Shown here one piece after another: positions 7,540 to 14,696 of a stretch of 39,520 nt of DNA. The translations under genes were made by a program, and so were the position numbers. Under the pieces are notes generated by a model. It was not told where the DNA came from. It searched no databases and was given only the letters and a program-made list of their open reading frames with translations. The stretch is from Defluviitaleaceae bacterium (lineage in GTDB: Bacteria; Bacillota_I; Bacilli_A; MOL361; Turicibacteraceae): assembly GCA_009778135.1 (NCBI GenBank), contig WRKJ01000095.1:1-39520 (forward strand), given 5' to 3'. Each line of letters starts with the position of its first letter. The stretch's first letter is position 1.

Positions 7540-8751
7540 CTAAACAATCAGTGCTTTTATTTGTTCAATGGACAACTTGGCATGTTTAGCAACCTCACCT
7601 GCTGGCATATTTGTTTGCAAAAGGCTTTTTGCTATTTCCAGTTTTTCCGCTTCTGCCCTCCTACGTTCTTGTTCAATGCTTTTTACTGCTTCAGCAGTGA
7701 CAACTTCCGCCTCAGCCATCAAAGCTTTTGCTTCTGTCATTGTCGTTTTTGCTTTTGTCATTGTCGTTTCTGCTTCTGTCCTTGCAACTTCTGCTTCTGT
7801 CCTTGCAACTTCTGCTTCTGTCCTTGCAGTTTCTAATTCAATCCTCACCGCTTCATGTTTTAACCTTCTATCTTCTTCTTCAGCAAGATGCCTTAACCTT
7901 CTAGCTTCCTCTTCAGCAAGATGTTTTAACCTTCTAGCTTCCTCTTCAGCAAGATGTCTTAACCTTCTAGCTTCCTCTTCAGCAAGATGTTTTAACCTTC
8001 TAGCTTCCTCTTCAGCAAGGCGTTTTTGCTCTAGTCGATCAATGAGATCAGCCAACTCTCGCTCTTCTTTTGTAAACGCAGTAATTTCTGACATGGTAGC
8101 CGCCTCCTGTAAATAAGATGGTGCTTCTTCTGGTACACGTCCTGTTTTGAAATATGCCAGCCATAATTGTAAGTTTTTCGGTAACTTCGATGTGTCTTTG
8201 TTGATCTCAACGTAAATTTCCAGTCCTAAGTTTAAATTATTTTTATAGACTTGATGTCTAAAATCGTATGGACGTAAAAAACGAATGGCGATCTCATCTT
8301 TGAAATGGTTATCTTCTAAAATGATAACGCCGATAACTGGTTTTAAATTGGCATATTTTGATTGCGTTTTGTCCGTTGTACGCGCATAATGCTGCGCAAA
8401 TTTTTGACCAATGTTATAAGCGACACGTTCCTCAAGATAAGTCTGGTCTCGTTTTTGCATTTCGAGTAAGAAACGACTCCCATTTTCATCTCGACAAGCA
8501 TAGTCCACTTCTGTGTTGAGTAAAAGATGTTCATGATGAGATCGAAGCTGATTCACCTCTTGAAAGTTATAAGGCGTTTCGATGGAAAGAGCGGAAATAC
8601 GAAGACCTCCAAGTGGATCATACGCTGCTAAGTCTTGAAGAAATCCTTCACTAATATGAATTAATTCAGGCGAAGCAAACAAGCGTTTGAAATTTAAATC
8701 GTTTGTCGGAAGAATCACTTTACGTTGTTCTTTACTGTCATTATACATCAT
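7540..8751 (-). CDS. Rpn-family PD-(D/E)XK nuclease/transposase-like protein with coiled-coil tail
   Basis: Member of the recombination-promoting nuclease (Rpn, PD-(D/E)XK transposase) family. The N-terminal 230 residues hold the nuclease core: the start LPTNDLNFKRLFASPE, then TEVDYACRDENGSRFLLEMQ with the aspartate and glutamate of the D...ExQ active site, VAYNIGQKFAQHYAR, and VIGVIILEDNHF. Residues about 240-300 are five 11-residue units (LAEEEARRLKH/RLRH), followed by about seven 7-residue units (ARTEAEV, TTMTKAK and similar), giving a long charged coiled coil. The end, MPAGEVAKHAKLSIEQIKAL, resembles the short helix-turn-helix tail found in Rpn relatives. No terminal inverted repeats or partner transposition genes are nearby. 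An AAAGGAG site precedes the ATG; an alternative ATG lies one codon in. Confidence 0.88.
   Translation of the reverse strand: MMYNDSKEQRKVILPTNDLNFKRLFASPELIHISEGFLQDLAAYDPLGGLRISALSIETPYNFQEVNQLRSHHEHLLLNTEVDYACRDENGSRFLLEMQKRDQTYLEERVAYNIGQKFAQHYARTTDKTQSKYANLKPVIGVIILEDNHFKDEIAIRFLRPYDFRHQVYKNNLNLGLEIYVEINKDTSKLPKNLQLWLAYFKTGRVPEEAPSYLQEAATMSEITAFTKEERELADLIDRLEQKRLAEEEARRLKHLAEEEARRLRHLAEEEARRLKHLAEEEARRLRHLAEEEDRRLKHEAVRIELETARTEAEVARTEAEVARTEAETTMTKAKTTMTEAKALMAEAEVVTAEAVKSIEQERRRAEAEKLEIAKSLLQTNMPAGEVAKHAKLSIEQIKALIV
7740..8030 (-). repeat. In-frame 33-bp and 21-bp tandem repeats inside the Rpn-like gene
   Basis: About five 33-bp units encode LAEEEARRLKH-type 11-mers (about 7855-8025), followed on the minus strand by about seven 21-bp units encoding 7-mers (about 7700-7850). 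The 33-bp units alternate between TTTTAACC and TCTTAACC versions (K versus R), suggesting expansion of a two-unit block. Confidence 0.85.
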
Positions 8752-8978
8752 TACAGCTCCTTTGTACAGTCTTATTTTCTACGAAAAGTCGTAACTTAAA
8801 AAGATCCCCCTATTTATTACATACGCAGAAAACAAAAAAACATCTTCTCTTTTTGCAACTTTTGCATAAGAAAATGTTTTCTTCGTTATTTTTAACGCCT
8901 TTTGATCAACACGGCATGTGAAAAGCTTAAAATAATGGGTGGGTGAACCATCTGAACAAGGCATCTTCTTTGATAAGA
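8752..8978. other. Intergenic stretch between the Rpn-like gene and the YuiD-like gene
   Basis: It holds the terminator of the YuiD-like gene (8834-8878) and presumably the promoter of the Rpn-like gene, which I could not pick out with confidence. I see no open frame with a ribosome site. Confidence 0.5.
8834..8878 (-). terminator. Terminator of the YuiD-like gene
   Basis: Minus strand: AAACATTTTCTT pairs with GAGAAGATGTTT (12 pairs, two G-U), with an inner TGC/GCA pairing, followed by seven T (8840-8834). It lies about 100 bases after the stop codon. Confidence 0.72.
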
Positions 8979-9449
8979 CTAAATCACCAACAACCGATAG
9001 CTAATGGCGACTGTGATCCCAAACACAACACCCCAAAATGTTTCAGCTGGCTCATGTCCAAGTAATTCTTTAAACTGCTTGTGATATTGGGGATCACTAA
9101 ACCGTTTCATCAAGTTGGGACTTTCTTTTAGTTCTTTCAAATCCGCAATTAATTTATTTAACATGGCTGCATGTTTTCCTGCATGCCTTCTAATGCCCGT
9201 CGCATCATAAATCACAACAGCTGCCAAGACAAATGCGATGGCAAAGTGTACACTACTTACACCGGTTTCCAACGCGACAGACGTTGCCAAAGCCGAAACA
9301 AACGCCCCATGTGAAGACGGCATCCCACCTGTTGAGAGCATTAACCCAACTCGCCATGTTTTATGCTTGACATAATAAATCGGTATTTTCACCAATTGCG
9401 CCAATAAATTGGCTAAAATGGCTGATTCAATCATGATATTAAATAACAT
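8979..9449 (-). CDS. Divergent PAP2 family protein (YuiD/DUF212-like)
   Basis: Small integral membrane protein of the divergent PAP2 family, whose relatives share the phosphatase-type motif of type-2 phosphatidic acid phosphatases; no substrate can be assigned. The 156 residues match YuiD in length. Diagnostic segments are STGGMPSSHGAFVSAL (about 40-55) and VIYDATGIRRHAGKHAAMLN (about 79-98), plus the C-terminal GHEPAETFWGVVFGI. Four or so hydrophobic helices are visible. The gene is divergent from the YutH-like gene, with 43 bases between the start codons, so the promoters must overlap each other or the coding starts. Confidence 0.9.
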   Translation of the reverse strand: MLFNIMIESAILANLLAQLVKIPIYYVKHKTWRVGLMLSTGGMPSSHGAFVSALATSVALETGVSSVHFAIAFVLAAVVIYDATGIRRHAGKHAAMLNKLIADLKELKESPNLMKRFSDPQYHKQFKELLGHEPAETFWGVVFGITVAISYRLLVI

Positions 9450-9492
9450 TTTTTCATCCTTTTTTGCATAGACTTCACTAAGGGTGATCGTT

Positions 9493-10407
9493 ATGCGTGA
9501 TTTAATCAGTTTTTCTTACAACCTTGATGCAACAACATTACAAGCCTTCGGCGAAATTTATTACATCGACCATGGAAAAACATTTACTTATATTATACCA
9601 GTTGGTAGTCAAAAGAACACTACTTTTTTTCATCTTCTTAAATTTATCAACGCTTCACCGTATTTTAGTCATATTTTTACAGTGGAAAATGCACCGACGC
9701 TCCTGATTCGAGACGTTCATTTTTTCTGTCTTTACACAACCCTCAAACTTCATCAAACCATTACTGAATCACAGTTAGGTGTTCCCATCCTTTATCCAGC
9801 TGAATATCCACTCGCCGAACATTTTAAAATTAAATGGCTTCAAAAAAATCAGATTCACGAGGACAACCTGAACCTCGCATTGGATAAGACACCACCCACC
9901 ATGCGTGCCATTTTATTTGACATTGCCACCTACTACATTCATTTAAGCGAAGAAGCTTACCGACTTTTAAAACCTGTCGAATCAACTGTTTTTTCCACCT
10001 CACTCTGTCATGCTAGAATTAAACCTGATACACCCCTGTATCAATGCTTCATGCCTGATTATTTAATCTTGGATAACCGTTCAAGAATTTACTGTGAATA
10101 TTTACGTTACTTATTCCTTGAAACAAACAACATGGTCCTTGTCGAAAGGGTCGTCGCACATGTTTCACAAACGGATCCTCTGACGCCGAGCGAGTGGCAT
10201 TTTTTATATGCACGTCTGTATTTTCCAACCCACTTTTATGACACAGTTTACGATCTCATTGTCAATGGTCAAGTTAATTTAGATGCACTTTATGAACAAA
10301 CCATGAATTATACTGAATTATTAGCCAGCTTGCCGCTTTTGGTTCAGCAGTACACAGGCGTGCTATTGGACACACCGGAATGGACACGACTCGATCAAAA
10401 AATGTAA
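9493..10407 (+). CDS. YutH/CotS-like spore coat-associated protein (tentative)
   Basis: The ATG at 9493 is preferred over the upstream GTG at 9484 because AGGGTG (9481-9486) sits 6 bases before it and overlaps the GTG. The 304-residue product has no signal peptide. The C-terminal third (EWHFLYARLYFPTHFYDTVY, then a short tail) resembles the end of the CotS/YutH/YsxE family of kinase-fold spore coat proteins. The canonical HGDxxxxN loop is absent: the matching place reads CHARIKPDTPLYQCF, so no kinase activity is expected. The central DIATYYIHLSEEAYRLL also fits the family's helical region. The family call is from pattern memory and moderate. It ends at a bidirectional terminator shared with the convergent MgtC-like gene. 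Confidence 0.6.
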   Translation: MRDLISFSYNLDATTLQAFGEIYYIDHGKTFTYIIPVGSQKNTTFFHLLKFINASPYFSHIFTVENAPTLLIRDVHFFCLYTTLKLHQTITESQLGVPILYPAEYPLAEHFKIKWLQKNQIHEDNLNLALDKTPPTMRAILFDIATYYIHLSEEAYRLLKPVESTVFSTSLCHARIKPDTPLYQCFMPDYLILDNRSRIYCEYLRYLFLETNNMVLVERVVAHVSQTDPLTPSEWHFLYARLYFPTHFYDTVYDLIVNGQVNLDALYEQTMNYTELLASLPLLVQQYTGVLLDTPEWTRLDQKM

Positions 10408-10413
10408 CACGTA

Positions 10414-10438
10414 AAAAGGTTGACCTTGTCAACCTTTT
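10414..10438. terminator. Bidirectional terminator between convergent genes
   Basis: AAAAGGTTGAC (10414-10424), loop CTT, GTCAACCTTTT (10428-10438): an 11-pair perfect stem. T-rich tracts flank both sides (TTTTATT on plus, TTTTTAC on minus). The stop codon of the MgtC-like gene (10437-10439) overlaps the stem. Confidence 0.9.
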
Positions 10439-11153
10439 ATTCATGCTTGTCTGTTAAGCCACGCTCTTCCAGATCAGCACCAATGTTGTGGACTTGTAAA
10501 ATTCGACGTTCTGTCAGGAGTTTTTCAACCAAACTTTTAATCCTAATCGGTGTGCTACTTTCATGTGCATTCACTTCTAAATCGATCAAAATGTCAACGC
10601 GCCCTTCTTTGACAGAACTACATGTAATTTGATTAAAATCAAGACCCAATGCGTTTAACGTATGCAATATTTTCGTTCGAACCTTAATCTCATCTTCATG
10701 ACCACATTTCACCGACACATAATAATGCGTCGAATCAGAAAGAAGAAAATTGTCTACTTTTCGTGATAAACTTCGTAACACAATATTGACGAACATCAAC
10801 ATACAAGCAGCCACAATCCCTTCTAAGCGATAACCCGCACCAATGATGGAACCAATCGCAGCTGAACACCAAATGATGGCTGCTGTATTGATTCCTGAAA
10901 CGGAAAAACCATCACGGATAATGACACCTCCAGCGAGGAAACCAATACCGCTAACAACTTGGGCTGCAATTCTCGTCGGACTACTGTCATCACCAGCCAT
11001 AAAAACTGATAATGTGACAAAGAGACAGGCACCAAAACTAACCAATGCCGTCGTTCGCATGCCTGCAATTTTATGTTGCCATTGACGTTCAAGTCCTACA
11101 ATAATCCCTGCCATAATGGCCACTGTTAAATTAACCACAAAGGTGACATTCAT
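10437..11153 (-). CDS. MgtC/SapB family membrane protein
   Basis: The ATG at 11153 follows a strong GAGGAGG site by 8 bases, so I prefer it to an in-frame codon 16 residues upstream. The 238-residue protein has an N-terminal MgtC domain with four to five membrane helices: VAIMAGIIVGLERQWQHKIA, MRTTALVSFGACLFVTLS, SGIGFLAGGVIIRDG and GINTAAIIWCSAAIGSIIGA are family hallmarks. A cytoplasmic C-terminal domain (about 135-238) with an ACT-like beta/alpha pattern follows. Relatives affect magnesium homeostasis and, in pathogens, survival inside host cells by modulating ATP synthase; the role here is unknown. An extended -10 promoter lies upstream. Confidence 0.92.
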   Translation of the reverse strand: MNVTFVVNLTVAIMAGIIVGLERQWQHKIAGMRTTALVSFGACLFVTLSVFMAGDDSSPTRIAAQVVSGIGFLAGGVIIRDGFSVSGINTAAIIWCSAAIGSIIGAGYRLEGIVAACMLMFVNIVLRSLSRKVDNFLLSDSTHYYVSVKCGHEDEIKVRTKILHTLNALGLDFNQITCSSVKEGRVDILIDLEVNAHESSTPIRIKSLVEKLLTERRILQVHNIGADLEERGLTDKHE

Positions 11154-11189
11154 CGTCGTAACCTCCTCATCAAAAAATGAACCACTCCT

Positions 11190-11218
11190 AGTATAACACA
11201 CTATTTCTCATAAAACCA
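11190..11218 (-). promoter_or_regulatory. Probable promoter of the MgtC-like gene
   Basis: Minus strand extended -10 TGT-TATACT, with the hexamer at 11195-11190, about 37 bases before the chosen ATG. The -35 region (TGGTTT, 11218-11213) is weak. Confidence 0.45.
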
Positions 11219-11240
11219 TGATTTTATTAAACCATCGTCA

Positions 11241-11825
11241 TTAACGTCGCCTTTTTCTCGGTTCGTATAACTGCTTTACATCAACATACGTCCACATGAT
11301 TAAGAGCAAGTTACCGTGAGAAATCGACAAAGCCATCACGGTTAAAAAATTCGGGCGTAGCAAATAGCTCAACATCAATTGATAAAAAAACAAGAACATC
11401 AAGAATCCCCACCCGATATATGACAGTCGTTTTAACCAATTGATCCTTTTTTTAATCCTTTTTTTCTTTTTACGACGTTTAAGCTTCATGGCACTCGCTG
11501 CAATGAAAGCAAACATGAACATGGCAAGAAAAAAGTACATCATATTCATCAAGTCAATCCTGAAAGCAATCCAAAGAAATCGCTGGGCAATAATGGATAA
11601 AGAAAGACAACTCGACACTGCCATGATGGCATAAATATCTTTCGTGATCATATAAGGCTTATGAGACAAATAAATCCCGCTTCCGAGGGTCGAGAAAAAA
11701 ATGGCCATCCACAACATGAATCCCAACTGTACATGCATAAAAAGTCGAAAGATCACCATCATGAGTAAGCAAAAAACATGCACTTTGAAAAACTGTTTGA
11801 AACAAAATAAGCGAAAGCCAGACAT
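11241..11825 (-). CDS. Small multi-pass membrane protein, function unknown
   Basis: A 194-residue protein with five or six hydrophobic segments (about 12-35, 36-55, 63-82, 90-112, 135-155 and 163-180). A very basic cytoplasmic loop, MKLKRRKKKKRIKKR, lies near residue 115, and the C-terminus is basic (EPRKRRR). I recognise no family. An AAGGGG site precedes the ATG. It lies 57 bases downstream of ysxE, behind a hairpin that probably ends the spoVID-ysxE transcript. It may be read from partial readthrough or from its own weak promoter. Confidence 0.75.
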   Translation of the reverse strand: MSGFRLFCFKQFFKVHVFCLLMMVIFRLFMHVQLGFMLWMAIFFSTLGSGIYLSHKPYMITKDIYAIMAVSSCLSLSIIAQRFLWIAFRIDLMNMMYFFLAMFMFAFIAASAMKLKRRKKKKRIKKRINWLKRLSYIGWGFLMFLFFYQLMLSYLLRPNFLTVMALSISHGNLLLIMWTYVDVKQLYEPRKRRR

Positions 11826-11851
11826 CCTACCACCCCTTACTTAAACATATG

Positions 11852-11879
11852 AAAAGCATGCCCATCAATAGACATGCTT
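11852..11879 (-). terminator. Probable terminator of spoVID-ysxE
   Basis: Minus strand AAGCATGTC (11879-11871) pairs with GGCATGCTT (9 pairs, one G-U), then only four T. It begins 4 bases after the ysxE stop codon. The short T-run suggests incomplete termination. Confidence 0.55.
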
Positions 11880-11882
11880 CGC

Positions 11883-12881
11883 TCATTTATCTTCGGATTT
11901 TTCAACATTTTTCTTCTCAGATTTTTTCGCTGGTTTTTTCGGTGCATTCATTTCATCATAAATGCTCATGGCAATTAACCCAGGTGCTAATTTTTCATTT
12001 AAGAGTGAAATATCAATCAGCGTATTGCCACTTAAATGCTGGGTCAACCATAAAAGATCGATACAGAGACTTTTCATAAAAAAATGATGGATGATCAACT
12101 GATTTTTTTGTGACTTCAAATAATCAGTAATGGTTTTCGTTGTACTACTCGATTGATGATAATGAGATAAAAATTTCAGCATGTCGTGGGTTGGGATATC
12201 AAAAACACTGTGTTCAAAGTTGATCAAATGGTTTTTCTTCGCACTCGGTAACACATTGGCGACATTCACATCACCATGCGTCATGGCAATCGGTAACTGT
12301 TTTTTCCGCCCTAACAGTCGATAAAACTTTTTCATGGCGTCATCACTGCGCCGATACATCCCATACATTAACGGATACATCATGAGAATTTGCCATTCAA
12401 AAGGTGAACGAGACAGTTTTATTTCATACTGGCCCATCATTGTCTCAAGGGTCACAAAATTTTCTTCTAAACGTCTGTAATCTGTTTCATACATCCAAAA
12501 CACTTCATCGTCGTTTTTATCCACTGTGACCTCAGTCGCTTCATGCAGCTGATTTAACAACTTGGCATAATCACGTACCCGACTTTCAAATGGCATCGGT
12601 GTTTGCGCCACATAATCAGTTAAATAAGCAAATCCATCCTTTCCTTGTGCCATGCGCGCACCAGAACGGGTTTCGTAAATCGGCAAAACCACTTCTGGCA
12701 ATTCTTTATGGGCATAAAGCTGCTTCATCACAAAGTCCTCATCCCCGTTCGCAAATTTTAATAAATATGCCTTTTGACTTGATTCTAGCTTAAAAACTTT
12801 ATCGGTTAATTGCGCCAAACGACGCACATCAATGTCGTAGTGCGCTTGGACAAAAGCAGCAACATCAGAGCGTTTTTTCAT
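11883..12881 (-). CDS. ysxE: CotS-family spore coat kinase-like protein YsxE
   Basis: Kinase-fold (aminoglycoside phosphotransferase-like) protein of the CotS/YsxE family, connected with the spore coat. The 332-residue product has the catalytic-loop motif MTHGDVNVANVL (HGDxxxxN, about residue 199). The following metal-binding position reads LINFEHSVFDIP, with Asn where active kinases have Asp. A long helical C-terminal region and a lysine-rich tail (KKPAKKSEKKNVEKSEDK) follow. The start overlaps the end of spoVID by 17 bases and lacks a ribosome site of its own, suggesting coupling. The order spoVID-ysxE is the same as in Bacillus subtilis, which makes the assignment stronger than sequence alone. 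Confidence 0.85.
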   Translation of the reverse strand: MKKRSDVAAFVQAHYDIDVRRLAQLTDKVFKLESSQKAYLLKFANGDEDFVMKQLYAHKELPEVVLPIYETRSGARMAQGKDGFAYLTDYVAQTPMPFESRVRDYAKLLNQLHEATEVTVDKNDDEVFWMYETDYRRLEENFVTLETMMGQYEIKLSRSPFEWQILMMYPLMYGMYRRSDDAMKKFYRLLGRKKQLPIAMTHGDVNVANVLPSAKKNHLINFEHSVFDIPTHDMLKFLSHYHQSSSTTKTITDYLKSQKNQLIIHHFFMKSLCIDLLWLTQHLSGNTLIDISLLNEKLAPGLIAMSIYDEMNAPKKPAKKSEKKNVEKSEDK

Positions 12882-14595
12882 AGCGTAGCATCACACAATC
12901 ACCAACAGACACACCATTCGCTAACGCTGATAAATTCCATACATCATCAAGGGTCGCCGTGTAACGTTCAAGAATCCCACCGAGCGTCACTGTTTCTTCT
13001 TTCACATAGATCATTTTAATGGTCGTTTCACCATCTGCAAATTGTTGTGCCACAGAATCCATGTGTATCACAGGTGGTCTTTTTTCGATGCTTTCAACCT
13101 CTTTTTCAATCGGTGCAACTTCCTCTTTTGCCATCACTTCCTCACTTTCAATGTTTTCCATTTCCATCTCAATAGGTATCACCTCAACTTCTTTCACTGA
13201 AACAGGTTCAACATCTTTTACTGAAATAGGTTTTAAAACTGCTTTCATTGGGGTGGGTTCTGCCACTTTTTCAACTGTGGTCACTTCATGACGCATGCGC
13301 TGTTTTTCTTTCTCTTTAAAAGCAGTTCCTCGTTTCATGGCAAATAATTCATCCATTAATGCCGCAGCACTTTCTGATAAATGAGGGGACCGTCTTTCAT
13401 GAACGACTTCCGCCACAGGAGGAGACACTGCTTCAACTTCTACAACAGGTTCTTCCGCTGCTTCCAAAGCTTCTACAGGTTCGAATGCAAGTGACTCAAT
13501 GTCGACCATCCGTTCTTCAATGGCAATTAAAGGCGAATATGGAATCTCTTCAAACACCTCTGTCTCAACCCGATCAACAGAGACTTCCGGTTCTTCCTCT
13601 AAGACTTCTAATTCAACAACGTCGACAAAAGCTTCCTGTTGTTCTTCGACTGCTTCCGCTTCAACCCGATCAACAGAAACTTCCCGTTCTTCTTCTGAGA
13701 CTTCTAATTCAACAACGTCGACAAAAGCTTCCTGTTGTTCTTCTACTGCTTCTGCTTCAACCCGATCAACAGAGACTTCTCGTTCTTCCTCTAAGACTTC
13801 TAATTCAACAACGTCGACGAAAGCTTCCTGTTGTTCTTCGCATGCTTCCGCTTCAACATGGTCAACAGAGACTTCTCGTTCTTCCTCTAAGACTTCTAAT
13901 TCAACAACGTCGACAAAAGCTTCCTGTTGTTCTTCGACTGCTTCTGCTTCAACCCGATCAACAAAGACTTCTCGTTCTTCCTCTGAGACTTCCAATTCAG
14001 CAACGTCGACAAAAGCTTCCTGTCGTACTTCTAAAACCTCATCTTCAACTGTTTCAACAAAAATGGCGTGATCTGCTTCGATCACTTCCATGTGAATCTC
14101 TGATTCAGTAAGTGCTTCCTCTCTTGCGTGACATGCTTTTTCAAACACTTGCTCTGCTTCATGTGAGGAAGACGTGACAAAATCAAAGGGTTCAATCACC
14201 ACTTCTTCATAAACAGGTTCTTCAACGACTGGATCCATCCAAGCATCCATGATGGCTTCACGGTTATTTGCTTCTTGATAGCCTTTTAATTCAACTTCAA
14301 GATTGAGTGTCAATGATTCTTTATTGATCACACGATAATCAAAAGAAATCACTTCCGGCTTCACATCAGGCTCACCCCCTAAGTAAGGTAAAGTAATATC
14401 AAGTGGCACGCTGCCGTCAAAGGGTGCTTCGCCAAGATCAGGTGTTAAATAGGAGCCTCTGAATGCTAAGTAGCCGTGGATTTCGATATCGCTACCTGTC
14501 ACCAAACATCGTGTTTCCGGCTTAATATCAATGGTAATCATATCGTGAACATCTGCAATCTCCAGTGTGTGATCTAGATTAAATTTATAACTCAT
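12865..14595 (-). CDS. spoVID: SpoVID-like spore coat assembly protein with expanded acidic repeats
   Basis: Organises coat encasement on the forespore surface in Bacillus. Of its 576 residues, the N-terminal 105 resemble the SpoVID N-domain (DVHDMITIDIKPETRCLVTG, then IEIHGYLAFRGSYL). A highly acidic middle follows (about 115-470). The final 45 residues form a LysM-like module (TVTLGGILERYTATLDDVWN and ALANGVSVGDCVMLRYE), as in SpoVID. The middle includes five tandem 32-residue repeats with EEQQEAFVDVVELEV and EEEREVSVDRVEAEA halves. A GAGGGGG site precedes the ATG by 8 bases. A sigma-E-like promoter lies at 14631-14660, in keeping with sigma-E control in Bacillus. The adjoining ysxE supports the call. 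Confidence 0.85.
   Translation of the reverse strand: MSYKFNLDHTLEIADVHDMITIDIKPETRCLVTGSDIEIHGYLAFRGSYLTPDLGEAPFDGSVPLDITLPYLGGEPDVKPEVISFDYRVINKESLTLNLEVELKGYQEANNREAIMDAWMDPVVEEPVYEEVVIEPFDFVTSSSHEAEQVFEKACHAREEALTESEIHMEVIEADHAIFVETVEDEVLEVRQEAFVDVAELEVSEEEREVFVDRVEAEAVEEQQEAFVDVVELEVLEEEREVSVDHVEAEACEEQQEAFVDVVELEVLEEEREVSVDRVEAEAVEEQQEAFVDVVELEVSEEEREVSVDRVEAEAVEEQQEAFVDVVELEVLEEEPEVSVDRVETEVFEEIPYSPLIAIEERMVDIESLAFEPVEALEAAEEPVVEVEAVSPPVAEVVHERRSPHLSESAAALMDELFAMKRGTAFKEKEKQRMRHEVTTVEKVAEPTPMKAVLKPISVKDVEPVSVKEVEVIPIEMEMENIESEEVMAKEEVAPIEKEVESIEKRPPVIHMDSVAQQFADGETTIKMIYVKEETVTLGGILERYTATLDDVWNLSALANGVSVGDCVMLRYEKTL
13555..14040 (-). repeat. Five tandem 96-bp repeats in spoVID
   Basis: The landmark GTCGAC recurs at 13621, 13717, 13813, 13909 and 14005, exactly 96 bp apart, giving five in-frame 32-residue acidic units. 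The copies differ by scattered substitutions, many of them silent. Confidence 0.92.
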
Positions 14596-14630
14596 GAAAA
14601 GTCCCCCTCATTTCTACTCATGTCAAAACT

Positions 14631-14660
14631 AGCTTATGCGACTTTAAAGAAAAACATGAC
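14631..14660 (-). promoter_or_regulatory. Possible sigma-E promoter of spoVID
   Basis: Minus strand GTCATGTTT (14660-14652), 13 bases, CATAAGCT (14638-14631), resembling the sigma-E pattern of a KMATATT-like -35 and CATACAMT -10. It lies about 36 bases before the ATG and just after the exporter terminator. Confidence 0.4.
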
Positions 14661-14696
14661 AAAAGCGATCGGAAACCTTTTGTTCCCCATCGCTTT
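14658..14696 (-). terminator. Terminator of the ABC exporter operon
   Basis: Minus strand: AAAGCGATGGGGAAC, loop AAAAG, GTTTCCGATCGCTTT (15 positions, one mismatch, one G-U), then TTTTG. The stem begins inside the TAA stop codon (14697-14695). Confidence 0.75.

Noticed and set aside
7540-8751. Insertion sequence carrying the Rpn-like gene
   Set aside because: No terminal inverted repeats or target duplication seen around it; Rpn genes normally occur alone.
13359-14111. Long plus-strand open frames opposite spoVID
   Set aside because: Shadows of the 96-bp repeats: low-complexity Leu/Gln/Arg or Ser/Thr translations, no ribosome site, and the minus-strand gene is well supported.
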